A DNA stretch of 64,000 nt, taken from assembly GCA_026122225.1 (NCBI GenBank), contig JANEZZ010000806.1:62001-126000 (forward strand), in the 5' to 3' direction. Below the pieces are notes generated by a model. It did not search any database and was not told where the DNA came from. It was given only the letters and a program-made list of their open reading frames with translations. Both the position numbers and the translations under genes were made by a program. This document shows, piece after piece, positions 54,766-64,000 of this stretch (its first letter is position 1; the number at the start of each line of letters is the position of its first letter). Source of the stretch: Heloderma charlesbogerti. Lineage: Eukaryota; Chordata; Lepidosauria; Squamata; Helodermatidae.

Positions 54766-55495
54766 TAGGGATGGCAGAGAATTCCGCCACGGATCTCGGT
54801 GAGGCCGAATGCCAGTGCATTCGGCCCCTGAACTCCATGGCAGAACGGCCTGCCCCCCGCCCCCCCGTGGATCCCCCCCGGGATGAGACACCTGGGGCGG
54901 ATCTTCCGGGTGGCGGCGGCGGCGGCTGCGGCGGCTGGTCTTCCGACCTGCTGCCGCCGCCGCCATTTGCAATCTTGTAAAAAACAACAACAACAATGTG
55001 ATAGGCTACATAAAGATTTACGTAGCCTATCATGGCTGGGTTAAAAAACAAACAAAGCATACGCAAATGGCGGCAGCTATGGCCGCCGCCATTTGCGTTC
55101 CTTATTTTTGGCCGCCTTAGTCTACGTAAATCTTTACATAGGCTATGATGACGAAAATAAAGGGGAACGCAAATAGCGTAGCGGGCACTATTTTTGATTC
55201 GCCGTTTTAGCCTACATAAATATTTATGGCCGCTGCCATTTGCATACGCGGTTTGTTTGTTTTTTCCCCAGAGCCCTCCGCAGCCGGAAATCCAGCTGCG
55301 GATGGCTCTGGCCTGGCTGGGCCTGGCCTGCTGCTCTGCAGAGCTGCTGCGGAGCACAGCCGGCCATGGAGGATTCTGGGGGGGGAGGAACGGAGCGCCT
55401 CCCCCCCCGGCGAGGATTCCAGGGGGAGGGATGGAACGCCTCCCCCCCACCATCAACATAATCCGCGAAAGGTAAGTGACTTTCGTACATCCCTA
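54766..55495. mobile_element. hAT foldback element B3 with perfect target repeats
   Basis: Tips TAGGGATGGCAGAGAATTCC and GACTTTCGTACATCCCTA. The 8 bases GAATAAGC stand on both sides (54758-54765 and 55496-55503) without a mismatch. This fixes the true ends of family B and supports a hAT transposase as the mover. It contains a module at 54997-55036 (GATAGGCTACATAAA type), a TAGTCTACGTAAA variant at 55117-55146 and a half module at 55207-55227. CpG- and GC-rich ends; no transposase frame. 730 bp. Confidence 0.9.
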
Positions 55496-55509
55496 GAATA
55501 AGCACCATT

Positions 55510-56095
55510 TTGTTGTAGAAACGGGTGATCTATTTTAAAAGTGTAATAAAATGGGCCTCTCTAACCATGTACATTCCTGGCTGCCTGCCCCCAGACTTTA
55601 AAATGTTGTTTTTTAGTATGAGAAGAAAGGAGGTTGCGGTGAGCAGTCTAGGTGCTGACACCAGGCCTGTTTGCTGCTGCCCCATCACCTGCTTCCCTTG
55701 AACGGGGGGGGGGGCTGCAGGGCCCTGGACTTTGGCCCTGATCTCCAGTCCAGACCTAGCTGCACCACCACTTCCAGTTAGATATTCTTAATAATGCTGA
55801 TCAGCTATTTGGTGGAGAGTGAAAGCAGGCGGTGCTAAATCCAGCCACCTCCTCTGTGAACAGATGATTGGCAGTACTGAATTTTCTGACTGCAACTACA
55901 TGCACCCAATCCCAGCGGTGGGATAAGGTTGAGTAGTCCCATGAGTGATCTTCCATGTAGCTAGGTATAATGTGTGCACAGTTGCCTGAAGCCACACGAA
56001 TGACTCCTAGCTGTTGCTGTCCATTCTGTCTGTGAAGACTCCTTGACTGGGATTTCTTTCACCCCATGTTTTCCATTACCCTTTTGCTTGCTCCT
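55510..56095. other. No recognisable gene
   Basis: Unassigned DNA. A minus-strand frame at 55801-55995 shows no motif. Confidence 0.35.
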
Positions 56096-56096
56096 A

Positions 56097-56098
56097 TG

Positions 56099-56173
<75 letters not shown>
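56097..56173. repeat. Compound (CTGT)n(CTAT)n microsatellite
   Basis: About eight CTGT units followed by about eleven CTAT units, both perfect. Confidence 0.95.
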
Positions 56174-56345
56174 GACATTTTGATCCTGCTTCCCCCCACC
56201 CCCCAAGGAGCTCAGGGCAGCATACATGGCCCTTCTTTAATCTTCCCCGCAACCCTGTGAGGTACTTCAGGCTGAGAGATAGTAACTGGCACAAGTTCAC
56301 CCAGTGAGCTTCATGAAGGAAGGGAGACTCGAACCCAGGTCTCCT
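56174..56345 (-). mobile_element. Probable SINE fragment
   Basis: On the minus strand: GGTTCGAGTCTCCCTTCC (B-box-like), GTGAACTTGTGCCAGTTACT, CTCACAGGGTTGCGGGG, resembling the tRNA-derived SINEs. The microsatellite could be its tail. Confidence 0.4.
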
Positions 56346-56355
56346 CAATTGTAGT

Positions 56356-56748
56356 TAGGGACGTCAGAGAAATCTGCAGTGGAACCAAATGTGTTCGGAT
56401 TTTTATGAATCCAACCTCAGATTCCACAGTGGTCCGGCTTTTCCCTGTCGTCTGGATGCCTCAGACTTGCAGACCATTTTTCTCACCTCTGGGAATTTTG
56501 AGCAAATTTCGTCATAGAAAAATATGCACAAAAATTAAAAACCTGTCCGAAAATGCACATTTCCCCCATAGGCTAAAGTGTGAAAATGTGCAATTTGGGG
56601 GGATTTGCACATCTTTGCACATGCAAATTTGCACACATTCAGAAACCAACCCCCTCCCCACAATTCTATCGATGGGCGTCCGATGGAAGAAAAGGTGCCT
56701 GACAACCTGTGAAACACAGATAGAATGGATTTCACACAATCATCCCTA
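56356..56748. mobile_element. hAT (Ac-type) element D
   Basis: Tips TAGGGACGTCAGAGAAATC and CACACAATCATCCCTA. Flanks ATTGTAGT (56348-56355) and GTTGTAGT (56749-56756), 7 of 8 identical. The interior is AT-rich with repeated TGCACA/TTGCACAT motifs instead of the CpG-rich modules of B. 393 bp, non-coding. Confidence 0.8.
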
Positions 56749-56749
56749 G

Positions 56750-57295
56750 TTGTAGTCCAAAGTGCTAAGCAGAACACCACACTGGCTGTATTCCTAGTAT
56801 AGTTGTTACAGTTTCGGTGTTACTCACAAACCTGACCAGTCTTTGAATATACTGTTCACTCTAGCACTTCAGCTGCAGGACATTGAAAAGGCTAGACAAG
56901 GTTAGTTTTAATGATTTTGCCACTGAACTCCTTTATTGTACTGGAAGTCTTATTAAAAGTTTACAGCATATTGTATTAGGCTCGGGTCTCTGTATGTTTA
57001 GCTGTGTTCACTGGGACTCTAATTGCATCAGGGATGAGCTTGACAGGATATTAAAAACCTAAGGGTATCTCATTCGCTAGTACCTTGTTTCTGCTCTGAT
57101 AACGACATAATGAAAGTCCCCATCAAAAACAGGATTACTGGAGATTAAATGGTAATCATTGCCTAGTTCTCAGACCTTGGGTTCTGGCGTTAGTTGCACA
57201 TTTCTCATCATTTCATGATGAAGAATGAGAAAAATGGTAATATTTTGTGCTCTTCCTAACAGTCCTGTGTAATTTCACATGCCCTATCTTTCTCA
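56750..57295. promoter_or_regulatory. Candidate conserved non-coding element at 57000-57170
   Basis: The part 57000-57170 is repeat-free by eye with TCTAATTGCATCAGGGATG, AGATTAAATGGTAATCATTG and similar homeodomain/POU-like sites. It might be an ancient regulatory element. Composition only; the rest of the interval is unassigned. Confidence 0.25.
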
Positions 57296-57552
57296 TCCAG
57301 CCTTCACTGACCTGGTGCCCTCTAGATATGCTGAACTACAACTCCCATCACACTCCCCCCATGCCCAATGGCTATAGGTAAGGATTCTAAAACGTAATGT
57401 CAAAGTTGAGGGAACAGAGCAACCTCCCTCAAGTGGCCACTCTCTAAGATGAGTTAGACTACAGCTCCCATCAACTCCAGTGGTCATGCTGGCTGTGGAT
57501 GATGGGAGTTGCCATCCAACACATCTAGGGGGCACCAGGTTGGGGAAGGTCG
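57296..57552. mobile_element. Two family M MITE copies
   Basis: A half copy at 57296-57385 (CCTTCACTGACCTGGTGCCC, CTACAACTCCCATCACAC) is followed by a full foldback copy at 57412-57552 (CTACAGCTCCCATCAACTCC / GATGATGGGAGTTGCCATCC, ending GGCACCAGGTTGGGG). Confidence 0.65.
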
Positions 57553-58195
57553 CTTTCTCTACTTACTCAGGCTGACAGCCCTAATTAACCACTCTGGTAA
57601 AGCTTTGGAACCTGAGCTGTACAAAGAAGCATCCATGCAAGGTATGTACACTCACTCCCTGGGGAGAAGAAAGAGATTGCGATTGCCAGTTTGTACCCAA
57701 AAAACAGAAATACGTTGTTTTGAAAACCTTGTTGTTTCCTCATAGCATTCTCCTTTATGTATTTAAATCTCTAGTTGCTGTGCCACTCCCATTTCCAGCT
57801 TAGGCCTGCCTGCTGAAAACGAGCCCAGATGCAAAAGAATGGGGACAGCTTTGCAGAGCAAGCGAATGATGTTAACCTCCATGGCAAACACCACAACATG
57901 CGGAGGGGAGATGTCTGCTGAAAACATCTAAGAAAACGGAAGGAGGTGAGCATCCAAAGTACACCACAAAGACGAGAAACAGATTCTCAGGCTGCAAAAA
58001 AAAAAAATTATTGTAGGAAGCCCAACATGTTTTGGCATTTTTCTTATTTTTAGGCCTTTTTCAGGGGGCTGTAACGTTAATGGTCATAACAACTACAAAT
58101 AGGACAAAAAACACAATTAAAACATTACTAAAATACAAATTGCCACAGGGGCTTATGCATGTATAACATTCTTATAAAAACCATATAAAACCTAC
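57553..58195. other. No recognisable gene
   Basis: Nothing identified. The sequence around 57995-58035 (TATTGTAGGAAGCCCAACAT) is repeated inverted near 58710-58730 (GGGCTTCCTACAATAAAATT), so 57990-58735 may be a larger element containing the Harbinger insertion at 58199. Confidence 0.4.
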
Positions 58196-58198
58196 TTA

Positions 58199-58607
58199 GG
58201 ATGCAATCCTATGGGGATAGGCAGCTGCCTCTGAACTCAGAGGTGACCGCCTATCCAATGCAGGGCAGGAGAAGCACGGAGGGGATCGTTCCCTCTGCAC
58301 TTCTCCTTCCCAGCATTTGCAGCTAGACAGCTGATTTCGGCTGTCTAGCTGCAGGAAGGCGGAGTGGGGGAGGAGGGTGGTGGCCGACACATAGGATGTG
58401 TCGTACCGGCATTTCCGCCTTCCCTGCCCCAGAACGCCCCCCGGAACACCCTGTTTTGGCCACTCTGTGCTCCTCTTCCAAGCATGGATCGCAGGGCAAT
58501 TCCATGCTGCCTGTGAGGCAGTGTGGAAGGGGGGGAAGGTTGGTTCCTGGAAAACTACATATCCTATGGCCGTCTAGACACTGACTAGTGGCCATAGGAT
58601 TGCTCCC
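58199..58607. mobile_element. Harbinger-type element, long subfamily
   Basis: GGATGCAATCCTATGGGG to GCCATAGGATTGCTCCC. TTA lies on the left (58196-58198), TCT on the right. Same as 30440-30885 in the opposite orientation (CCTATCCAATGCAGGGCAGG, GGCTGTCTAGCTGCAGGAAG). Confidence 0.7.
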
Positions 58608-58785
58608 TCTTTTACTAATAACAACATACAGGTCATACTTAGTCTGCAGAATTTTTACACAAAAGATTGTCTCCTGTGTCAATCTAAAATAAGAAAAAGA
58701 TGGAAATGCGTTGGGCTTCCTACAATAAAATTTTGTTTCTCTGTCATTTGCTGAATCAAAAAGGAGCTGCAATTGACTTGGGCTA

Positions 58786-59020
58786 GATCTGCACTAACGC
58801 TTTATAGTTGTAAAACCTACTTAGTGTGCTGATAACTGTTGGGGCACATTACACATTCGATATACCGCTTTCGTAGTGTTAGTTCCTGCTTTTTATTGGA
58901 CATTATCCAATATACCGTGACAAATGCCATTGTGTGTTCTACAAGGTATAAGTATACAAGATGGATATAGCGTTACCATGATGGGATCGCCATGATATGT
59001 CACAAGGTGTAGATCTGGCG
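58786..59020. mobile_element. Family F-like DNA element
   Basis: GGCTAGATCTGCACTAACGC and GGTGTAGATCTGGC are inverted ends. Internal TTATCCAATATACCGT and ACATTCGATATACCGC are similar. Class uncertain. Confidence 0.45.
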
Positions 59021-59070
59021 GCAGGCTCATGACATCTTTACAGGCATGTGTCTCTCTTTATTCTGTAGAA

Positions 59071-59482
59071 CAGAACCTCAGGTTCAGAGGTAAAATCTGG
59101 CCTGCCTGGGACCTCAGTTCAGTCCTCCAGGTTTCCGCAGATGGCCCCACCCTTTCCCCCTGGCCACACCCCCTTTCCCTGACCCCACCCCTTTCCCTGC
59201 CCCCCTTTCCCCTGGTCCTTCTTCCTCTCCTCTGGCCCCACCCCGTTTCTCCCAGCTACAGATTGTTTAGTGGTTTCCCAGCTTTTGCACAGCTTTTCCC
59301 CATTTTAAAAGTTGAAATGCTTCACCTAAGGCAATAAGAGCTTTAAGCTAAAAGTGGCAGGTATTTTTTATGTTTTTGTCCCCCACTTTTGCTTGTGGCC
59401 CCACCCACCAATGGAATGCGGCCCTGAAAGCTTCTCTGAAACTGAATTTGGCCCTTGAGCTGAAAGAGGTTTGATGGCCCTA
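59071..59482 (+). mobile_element. hAT (Charlie-type) element, family H
   Basis: CAGAACCTCAGGTTCAG to GAGGTTTGATGGCCCTA. Flanks CTGTAGAA (59063-59070) and CTGTAGAG (59483-59490), 7 of 8 identical. Landmarks CCAGCTACAGATTGTTTAG and CTGAAAGCTTCTCTGAAAC are shared with the other copies. Confidence 0.7.
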
Positions 59483-59574
59483 CTGTAGAGTCTGGGAAAT
59501 CACATCAGGACCCATATGCCAGCAGTGGGGTGGCCTCACCCACTGCTGGCATGTGGCCCCACACAGCGGTGGCT

Positions 59575-59818
59575 GGTGGCTCCAGTTCTGGAGGAGCTGT
59601 GATTCCTTCAGGTTTTTAGTCACCACCTGCCAAAACTCTAATGGTGCTATCCAAGGTGCTGAAAGGTGCTATCAAAGGTGCTGAATCCTAGCCCCAAAAT
59701 GGGTTCAGCACCTCTGACAGCACCTCTCAGCACCTTGGATAGCATTGTTGGAGTTTTGGCAAGTGGTAACTAAAAACCTGAATGAAATCACAGCCCCGCC
59801 AGAACTGGAGTCGCTAGG
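59575..59818. mobile_element. Foldback MITE, family G
   Basis: CTCCAGTTCTGGAGGAGCTG pairs with CAGCCCCGCCAGAACTGGAG, and AAAACTCTAATGGTGCTATC with GATAGCATTGTTGGAGTTTT. The middle has a GGTGCTGAA duplication. Confidence 0.7.
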
Positions 59819-59819
59819 C

Positions 59820-61560
59820 CCCACTGGCCCCACCGACTGGTGGCATGTGGTCCACAAAATGCTTGCTTGGAGTCAGTCCAGCACTCGGGCCAAAACAGGT
59901 TACCAACCCCTGCTGTAGGCTATGGTGGTCACCACAGAGCCATGCAGTTGAGAACCAAGGGAACTTTTATTTCCCATAATGTTTGAAGCAGTCTTTGGAA
60001 ACACCCAAAACATATTTGAGCATTGCTGAATCACTGGGGGGAGTTATTCAGCTGCCATGTTTTTCCCTTATTCTTCCTGGCAGGGCTCCTATTCCTTTAA
60101 TAGGCAGACATTCAGTAGATGAGTTCCTCTCACCACTGGCCATCGTGGCAGGAAAAGATGCAGTTGTTGGATTGTTGTCTGTCACACAGCTGTTGAAGGC
60201 AGAAGAGCCCTGCCCAGAAAAACAGGTGGCTTGCCCTTTATGTGGTTGTGGCAATCTTATGCTGCATTCCTATCCAAGAGGCATTCACTCTCAGTCTATC
60301 TTCTCAATATCACAAGCAGCAGATTAGACAGTGAACCTTTATCTGGACTTCTGGATGCAAGGGAGCAGGGTTCCAGTTTAGCCTGCTCCCGTACAGGCTA
60401 CATTTCTATGTGCAGGGAATATTTATTCTATTCGGGAGGGCAGGGTATGGAGGTTCATTCCATCATGTGAATCCCCATCTGCAGTCTGAAGTGGCACAAC
60501 CCAAAAACAGGTTTGCCACATCTTCTGCTGTTTGTGAGAACTAGGCCTTAGAGAAAGCAACAGATGGCTACTGGAGAGCCCATGTGCCATCACCATATCT
60601 AAATCTACGGCCTACATCTCACAACCAGAGACAAACCTGTGTCTGTGTTATACCACTTCAGATTGTAGTAGGGGCTGATGTGTATTAAGAGCACTACCTT
60701 TAATAACTGTAACAGAAGAGAGGGGGGTACATTATGGTGCTGTGGTAAACCCTGAAGTCTTCGTTTTATGAAAGCTATACCATTTTAAGTGGTGAGTGAA
60801 TCTTTTTCATAAAGATTTTAAAAAATAAATAGACAATTCTGTTGCCACTAATACTGATGTAACTCTGCTGCACTTAGCACAGAGATTGCTTCATAAATAT
60901 AATGATTTGCTTACGCATTCCCTTTTCTACTACTTAAATGCAGTCTGAGAACCGTCAAGGGCAAAGTACAGTGGAAATGATTAAAATTTTATACCGGGAG
61001 TATATAATAATGCTTCTCACCTCAAGAAAGCTAGCTGGATTTGCTTGCGAAAAGGAGCAAAGAAATAAAGATAGGGAGTGAATAGTAATTTCCTGCAGAG
61101 TGCAGACCAAATCAAATATACTGTGTTTCAGGGAAACACATGAGTCATGTGTTGTTTCATGTCTTATAGAATAAAACCTGGGAGGGCAGGAAAATGCCAT
61201 TAAAATGCTTCTTTCCTAGTAAATTAACATGTTTTCACAAGTATTTACATCAACATGCATACCAATTTGAATACAGATTTGAATAATGGGTTTGATAGGT
61301 GCACCAGAGCAGAATGTGCTCTCACCCTTCACTAGAGGAGGGGTGGCTGACCCACAACAGTTGGACAGATGAGGGTTTTTTGGCAGGGGCGTCTTTTTGA
61401 ATCCCTTCGGCATTGTGACTTGACAAGCGACACATGCTGCAACTCCCTGTCTGGTGTAGCTGTTGAAAGGTGCCCCATGTGCTTTCAGGGTGAGCAAAAG
61501 TAAATGGTTATGAACTGTGATTCTTGTTGGCCCTGCTGAAGCCATGTTAGTCCTAGCCTC
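59820..61560. other. No recognisable gene
   Basis: A 114-codon + frame at 59983-60327 has no recognisable domain. The rest is AT-rich and unassigned. Confidence 0.35.
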
Positions 61561-61568
61561 TCATTTAC

Positions 61569-61834
61569 CAGGGCTGGCCCAAGACATTTGGTTGCCTGAG
61601 GCAAAGGACAAGATGGTGCCTTCTTCCATTCCACCTGTGAAAGTGGATCATACTGGCCACTGAATCTTATTTTAAGTCTGGGGATGTGACCCCCACTGCA
61701 CCAGAGGGCAGCAGGCTAGCTTAGAGGGTGCAGGCCAGGCCACATGGCACACAAAGACCCGCCTACTCCCTGCCCCTCAGCATCAGCTGTCTGAAGCAAC
61801 TGCCTCACTCTGCCTAATAGTAGGGCCGGCCTTA
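61569..61834 (+). mobile_element. hAT-like element, family J
   Basis: CAGGGCTGGCCCAAGACATT to AGTAGGGCCGGCCTTA, with inverted GGGCTGGCCC / GGGCCGGCC tips. Flanks TCATTTAC (61561-61568) and TCATTCAC (61835-61842), 7 of 8 identical. Confidence 0.7.
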
Positions 61835-61842
61835 TCATTCAC

Positions 61843-62222
61843 CATGCCCATCAGGGAGACTGTGGTTTAAGGGGCCATTAATCCATGATTAAGCAAGAAT
61901 GACCTCTTGAATCATATCCTGGTTTTTAGAATTACCTGCAGAAAATATTGGTCAAAGTCCCACTTTAGGTACATCAAAGGTTTGGGCAAATCCACTGGGA
62001 CTGTTGTTGTTGTTTATTTACTTTCCCCCTCTGAACAGAAGAACCTCCCCTAGAATTATAGGAGGTGGCAGAACTGGCCTGGTCTCCTTATCTTTGATGA
62101 CTTTCTGGATAGCTACTGCTTTAAGAAGGCCAGGGGGGAAGGATGGTGCTGTGCTTAGGCTAAAATTACAGGGAGTCAGGGTGTGGCTTTGTGTAGATAG
62201 TGTAATTATATAATCTAGTCTA
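61843..62222. other. No recognisable gene
   Basis: Nothing identified. Confidence 0.35.
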
Positions 62223-62223
62223 G

Positions 62224-62358
62224 TGTTCCCCAACCTGGCTGCCACCAGATGTTTGTGACTACAAGTCCCATCATCCCTGACCACTGTCTGTGCTGACTGG
62301 GGCTGATGGGAGTTCTTGTCCAAAACATCTGGAGGGGTGCCAGGTTGCGCAAGGCCAG
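62224..62358. mobile_element. Foldback MITE, family M
   Basis: TTCCCCAACCTGGCTGCCAC pairs with GGGGTGCCAGGTTGCGCAAG, with CATCATCCCTGACCACTG in the centre. Confidence 0.7.
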
Positions 62359-62581
62359 TCTAGTCACAAGTGGCATTGACCTTAGCTGTCCTGTCCTTGT
62401 TGTAGAGAGTTCTTACAATAAAGTTCTTGCCTAGTTCACTGATTGATGTGCCCTCTAAGTCTCCCCTGATAGGCTTGAGGATTTCATTTAGGGCCCCCAC
62501 TTTCCCCACAATTTCACCACTGCCTCTTTCCCACTCCCCTCACATAGTGGCATATCAGAGTATACTTTTGATAGCCTACCC

Positions 62582-62717
62582 AGAGGTGGGCAACTTGTGG
62601 CTTTCCAGATGTTTTGGCCTCCAAATTCCCATGATCCCTTGCCATTGGCTAGGCTGTTAGGGCTGATGGCAGTTGTAGGCCAAAACATCTGGAGGACTAC
62701 AAGTTGCCCACTCCTGG
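62582..62717. mobile_element. Foldback MITE, family I
   Basis: AGAGGTGGGCAACTTGTGGC pairs with CTACAAGTTGCCCACTCCTG, and CCAGATGTTTTGGCC with GGCCAAAACATCTGG. Confidence 0.7.
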
Positions 62718-62889
62718 CCAACACAGTTACAAAAGCAGTTTGCCATGTGGCATCATGTGTGTCGGGGGGGGGGGGTACAAGGACACAAGCCCAAAGCCCA
62801 CTTTGAGTGTGCCAAGCCACAGTTCTCTGGATCCTGGCTACTGTAGATAAATCCATTCACCTGGATTAGTTTCAGGAGATAGACAGTGG

Positions 62890-63127
62890 GTGGGATCCAG
62901 GATCTGCCTTCCAGGGGCAGAAGGGCTCTGCTCTCAGAAGGTGCCTCCTCCTGATTTTCACGGATCCCCCTTCTCCCTCTGCACTACAGCTCACCCTATC
63001 CAGCAGGGCTCCCTGACCCTCAGGATAGCACTTTCAGGAGGATGGTGGGACCACCTGGGGAGGAGCGGTAGAAGGAGATTCACTTCCACCAGCCCAGTTG
63101 CATGCACCTAAATCTGGATCCAGCCCA
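62890..63127. mobile_element. MITE, family K
   Basis: GGTGGGATCCAGGATCTGCC and ATCTGGATCCAGCCC ends are inverted. Interior shares CAGCAGGGCTCCCTGACCCT with the copy at 20.8 kb. Confidence 0.6.
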
Positions 63128-63205
63128 ATATCTTGTATTAATTGTGCGGCACTTGTTTGATTCATCCCTGGCAAGCTCCAGGGATTTTTCTCCCAAGACT
63201 TCTAA

Positions 63206-63289
63206 GGGCACAATCCTATGCATGTTTAGACAGAAAAAAGTCCTACAATGCCCAGCATGTTCCAGCCGGCCATGCATAGGATTGTGCCC
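63206..63289. mobile_element. Harbinger-type MITE, short form
   Basis: GGGCACAATCCTATGCATG to CATGCATAGGATTGTGCCC with TAA on both sides (63203-63205 and 63290-63292). 84 bp. Confidence 0.8.
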
Positions 63290-63314
63290 TAAATTTACTT
63301 TGTAATGAGCAGAG

Positions 63315-64000
63315 GGTATTTCCAAGTAGCGCCAGAAAGAGTGAAGCGGCTGGGCCAAAGCCGAAAGGACACTCAGCTGTGGATGTGTCTGGTGGTGAAA
63401 AGAAAATCCGATGCTGTAAAGAACAATATTGTTTAGGAACCTGGAATGTCAGATCAATGAATCAAGGTAAGCTCAGGTGGTCAAACATGAGATGGCAAGA
63501 TTGAACATCGACATCTTGGGAATCAGCGAACTAAAATGGACAGGCATGGGCGAATTTAGTTCAGGTGACCATCATATCTACTACTGTGCGCAAGAATCCT
63601 TTAGAAGAAATGGAGTAGCACTCACAGTCAACAAAAGGGTGGGAAAAGCAGTACTGGGGTACAGTCTCAAAAACGATAGAATGATCTCAGTACGAATCCA
63701 AGGCAAACCATTCAACATCACAGTAATTCAAGTCTATGCCCCAACCACTGAGGCCGAAGAAGCTGAGGTTGATCGGTTCTATGAAGACCTACAACACCTT
63801 CTAGAACTAACACCAAAAAAAGATGTCCTCTTCATCATAGGGGATTGGAATGCTAAAATAGGAAGTCAAGAAATCACCGGGATAACAGGCAAGCATGGCC
63901 TTGGTGTACAAAAAGAAGCAGGACAAAAGCTAATAGAGTTTTGCCAAGAGAACATGCTGATCATAGCAAACACTCTTTTCCAACAGCACAAGAGGAGACT
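63315..64000 (+). mobile_element. Bov-B LINE copy 4, 5' region, continues past the window
   Basis: The only copy here containing the endonuclease region. The exact 5' end is not determined; the recognisable coding region starts near 63425. The reverse transcriptase, if present, lies beyond 64000. This may be a near full-length element. Confidence 0.85.
63436..64000 (+). pseudogene. Bov-B apurinic-type endonuclease, partial
   Basis: The endonuclease nicks target DNA to start reverse transcription in RTE-type LINEs. The frame at 63436 reads GTWNVRSMNQGKL, then one base is missing near 63475, and the frame continues from 63477 without a stop to the window end. Visible motifs are GTWNVRSM (metal/phosphate-binding Asn), ISELKWTG (catalytic Glu), QVYAPT, and GDWNAKIG (Asp and Asn of the active site). 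Thus all motifs expected in this part are present, and one single-base deletion is the only visible lesion. The + strand is transcribed. Whether the element is active cannot be judged without the rest. Confidence 0.85.

Noticed and set aside
54740..55459. 239-codon minus-strand frame in B3
   Set aside because: It is a translation of GC-rich tips and palindromic modules, with low-complexity PPP and GGG runs; not a transposase.
59983..60327. 114-codon + strand frame
   Set aside because: No motif, no splice context that I can judge, and not recognisable as any protein family.

Overview
The window looks like intergenic or intronic DNA from a squamate reptile (lizard or snake). I find no host protein-coding gene that I can support. 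The repeats point to Squamata: Bov-B (RTE) LINEs, CR1 LINEs with an ATTCTATG-type tail, L2-like LINEs, an L1 ORF2 remnant, tRNA-derived SINEs of the Sauria type, and a large load of short DNA transposons (MITEs). The species cannot be read from the sequence.

Layout. 1-5 kb: CR1 tail, a Harbinger-type MITE, an L2 reverse-transcriptase fragment and a hAT-type element. 7-9 kb: a hAT element, then a SINE split by a solo LTR, then an unclassified 390-bp repeat (family E). 12-13.6 kb: a GC-rich hAT-like foldback element (A1) interrupted by an L2 copy. 14.5-15.8 kb: a second family E copy, interrupted twice. 17-18.6 kb: Bov-B copy 1. 20-31 kb: MITEs, SINEs and LINE tails, including two Harbinger MITEs that share one TTA. 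31.8-33.2 kb: Bov-B copy 2 with an inverted 5' segment. 35.2-38 kb: an old L1 split by a Bov-B tail and followed by the longest L2 reading frame (419 codons). 38.1-39.5 kb: a DNA element carrying a second solo LTR with perfect 5-bp target duplications. 47.8-55.5 kb: the most unusual part, described below. 56-63 kb: more MITEs. 63.3-64 kb: the 5' part of a fourth Bov-B, whose endonuclease frame is still open at the window edge.

The 49-57 kb stretch holds a nested set of non-autonomous hAT elements with TAGGG ends and 8-bp target duplications (called A2, B1, B2, B3, C and D here). The B elements carry about fifteen copies of a self-complementary module, roughly 42 bp, built on GATAGGCTACGTAAA and its reverse complement. 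These alternate with other perfect hairpins based on AAATGGCGGC. In B2 the hairpins are themselves mirrored inside an inverted repeat of about 2 x 183 bp. This hierarchical palindrome array is the best candidate here for something undescribed. Element names A to P are local labels for this report, not database names.

Functionally, the only coding potential visible is retrotransposon enzyme fragments (apurinic-type endonuclease and reverse transcriptase). The DNA transposons here carry no recognisable transposase and would depend on an enzyme encoded elsewhere. All family assignments rest on recognised motifs, end structure and target duplications seen in the sequence; no database search was possible.
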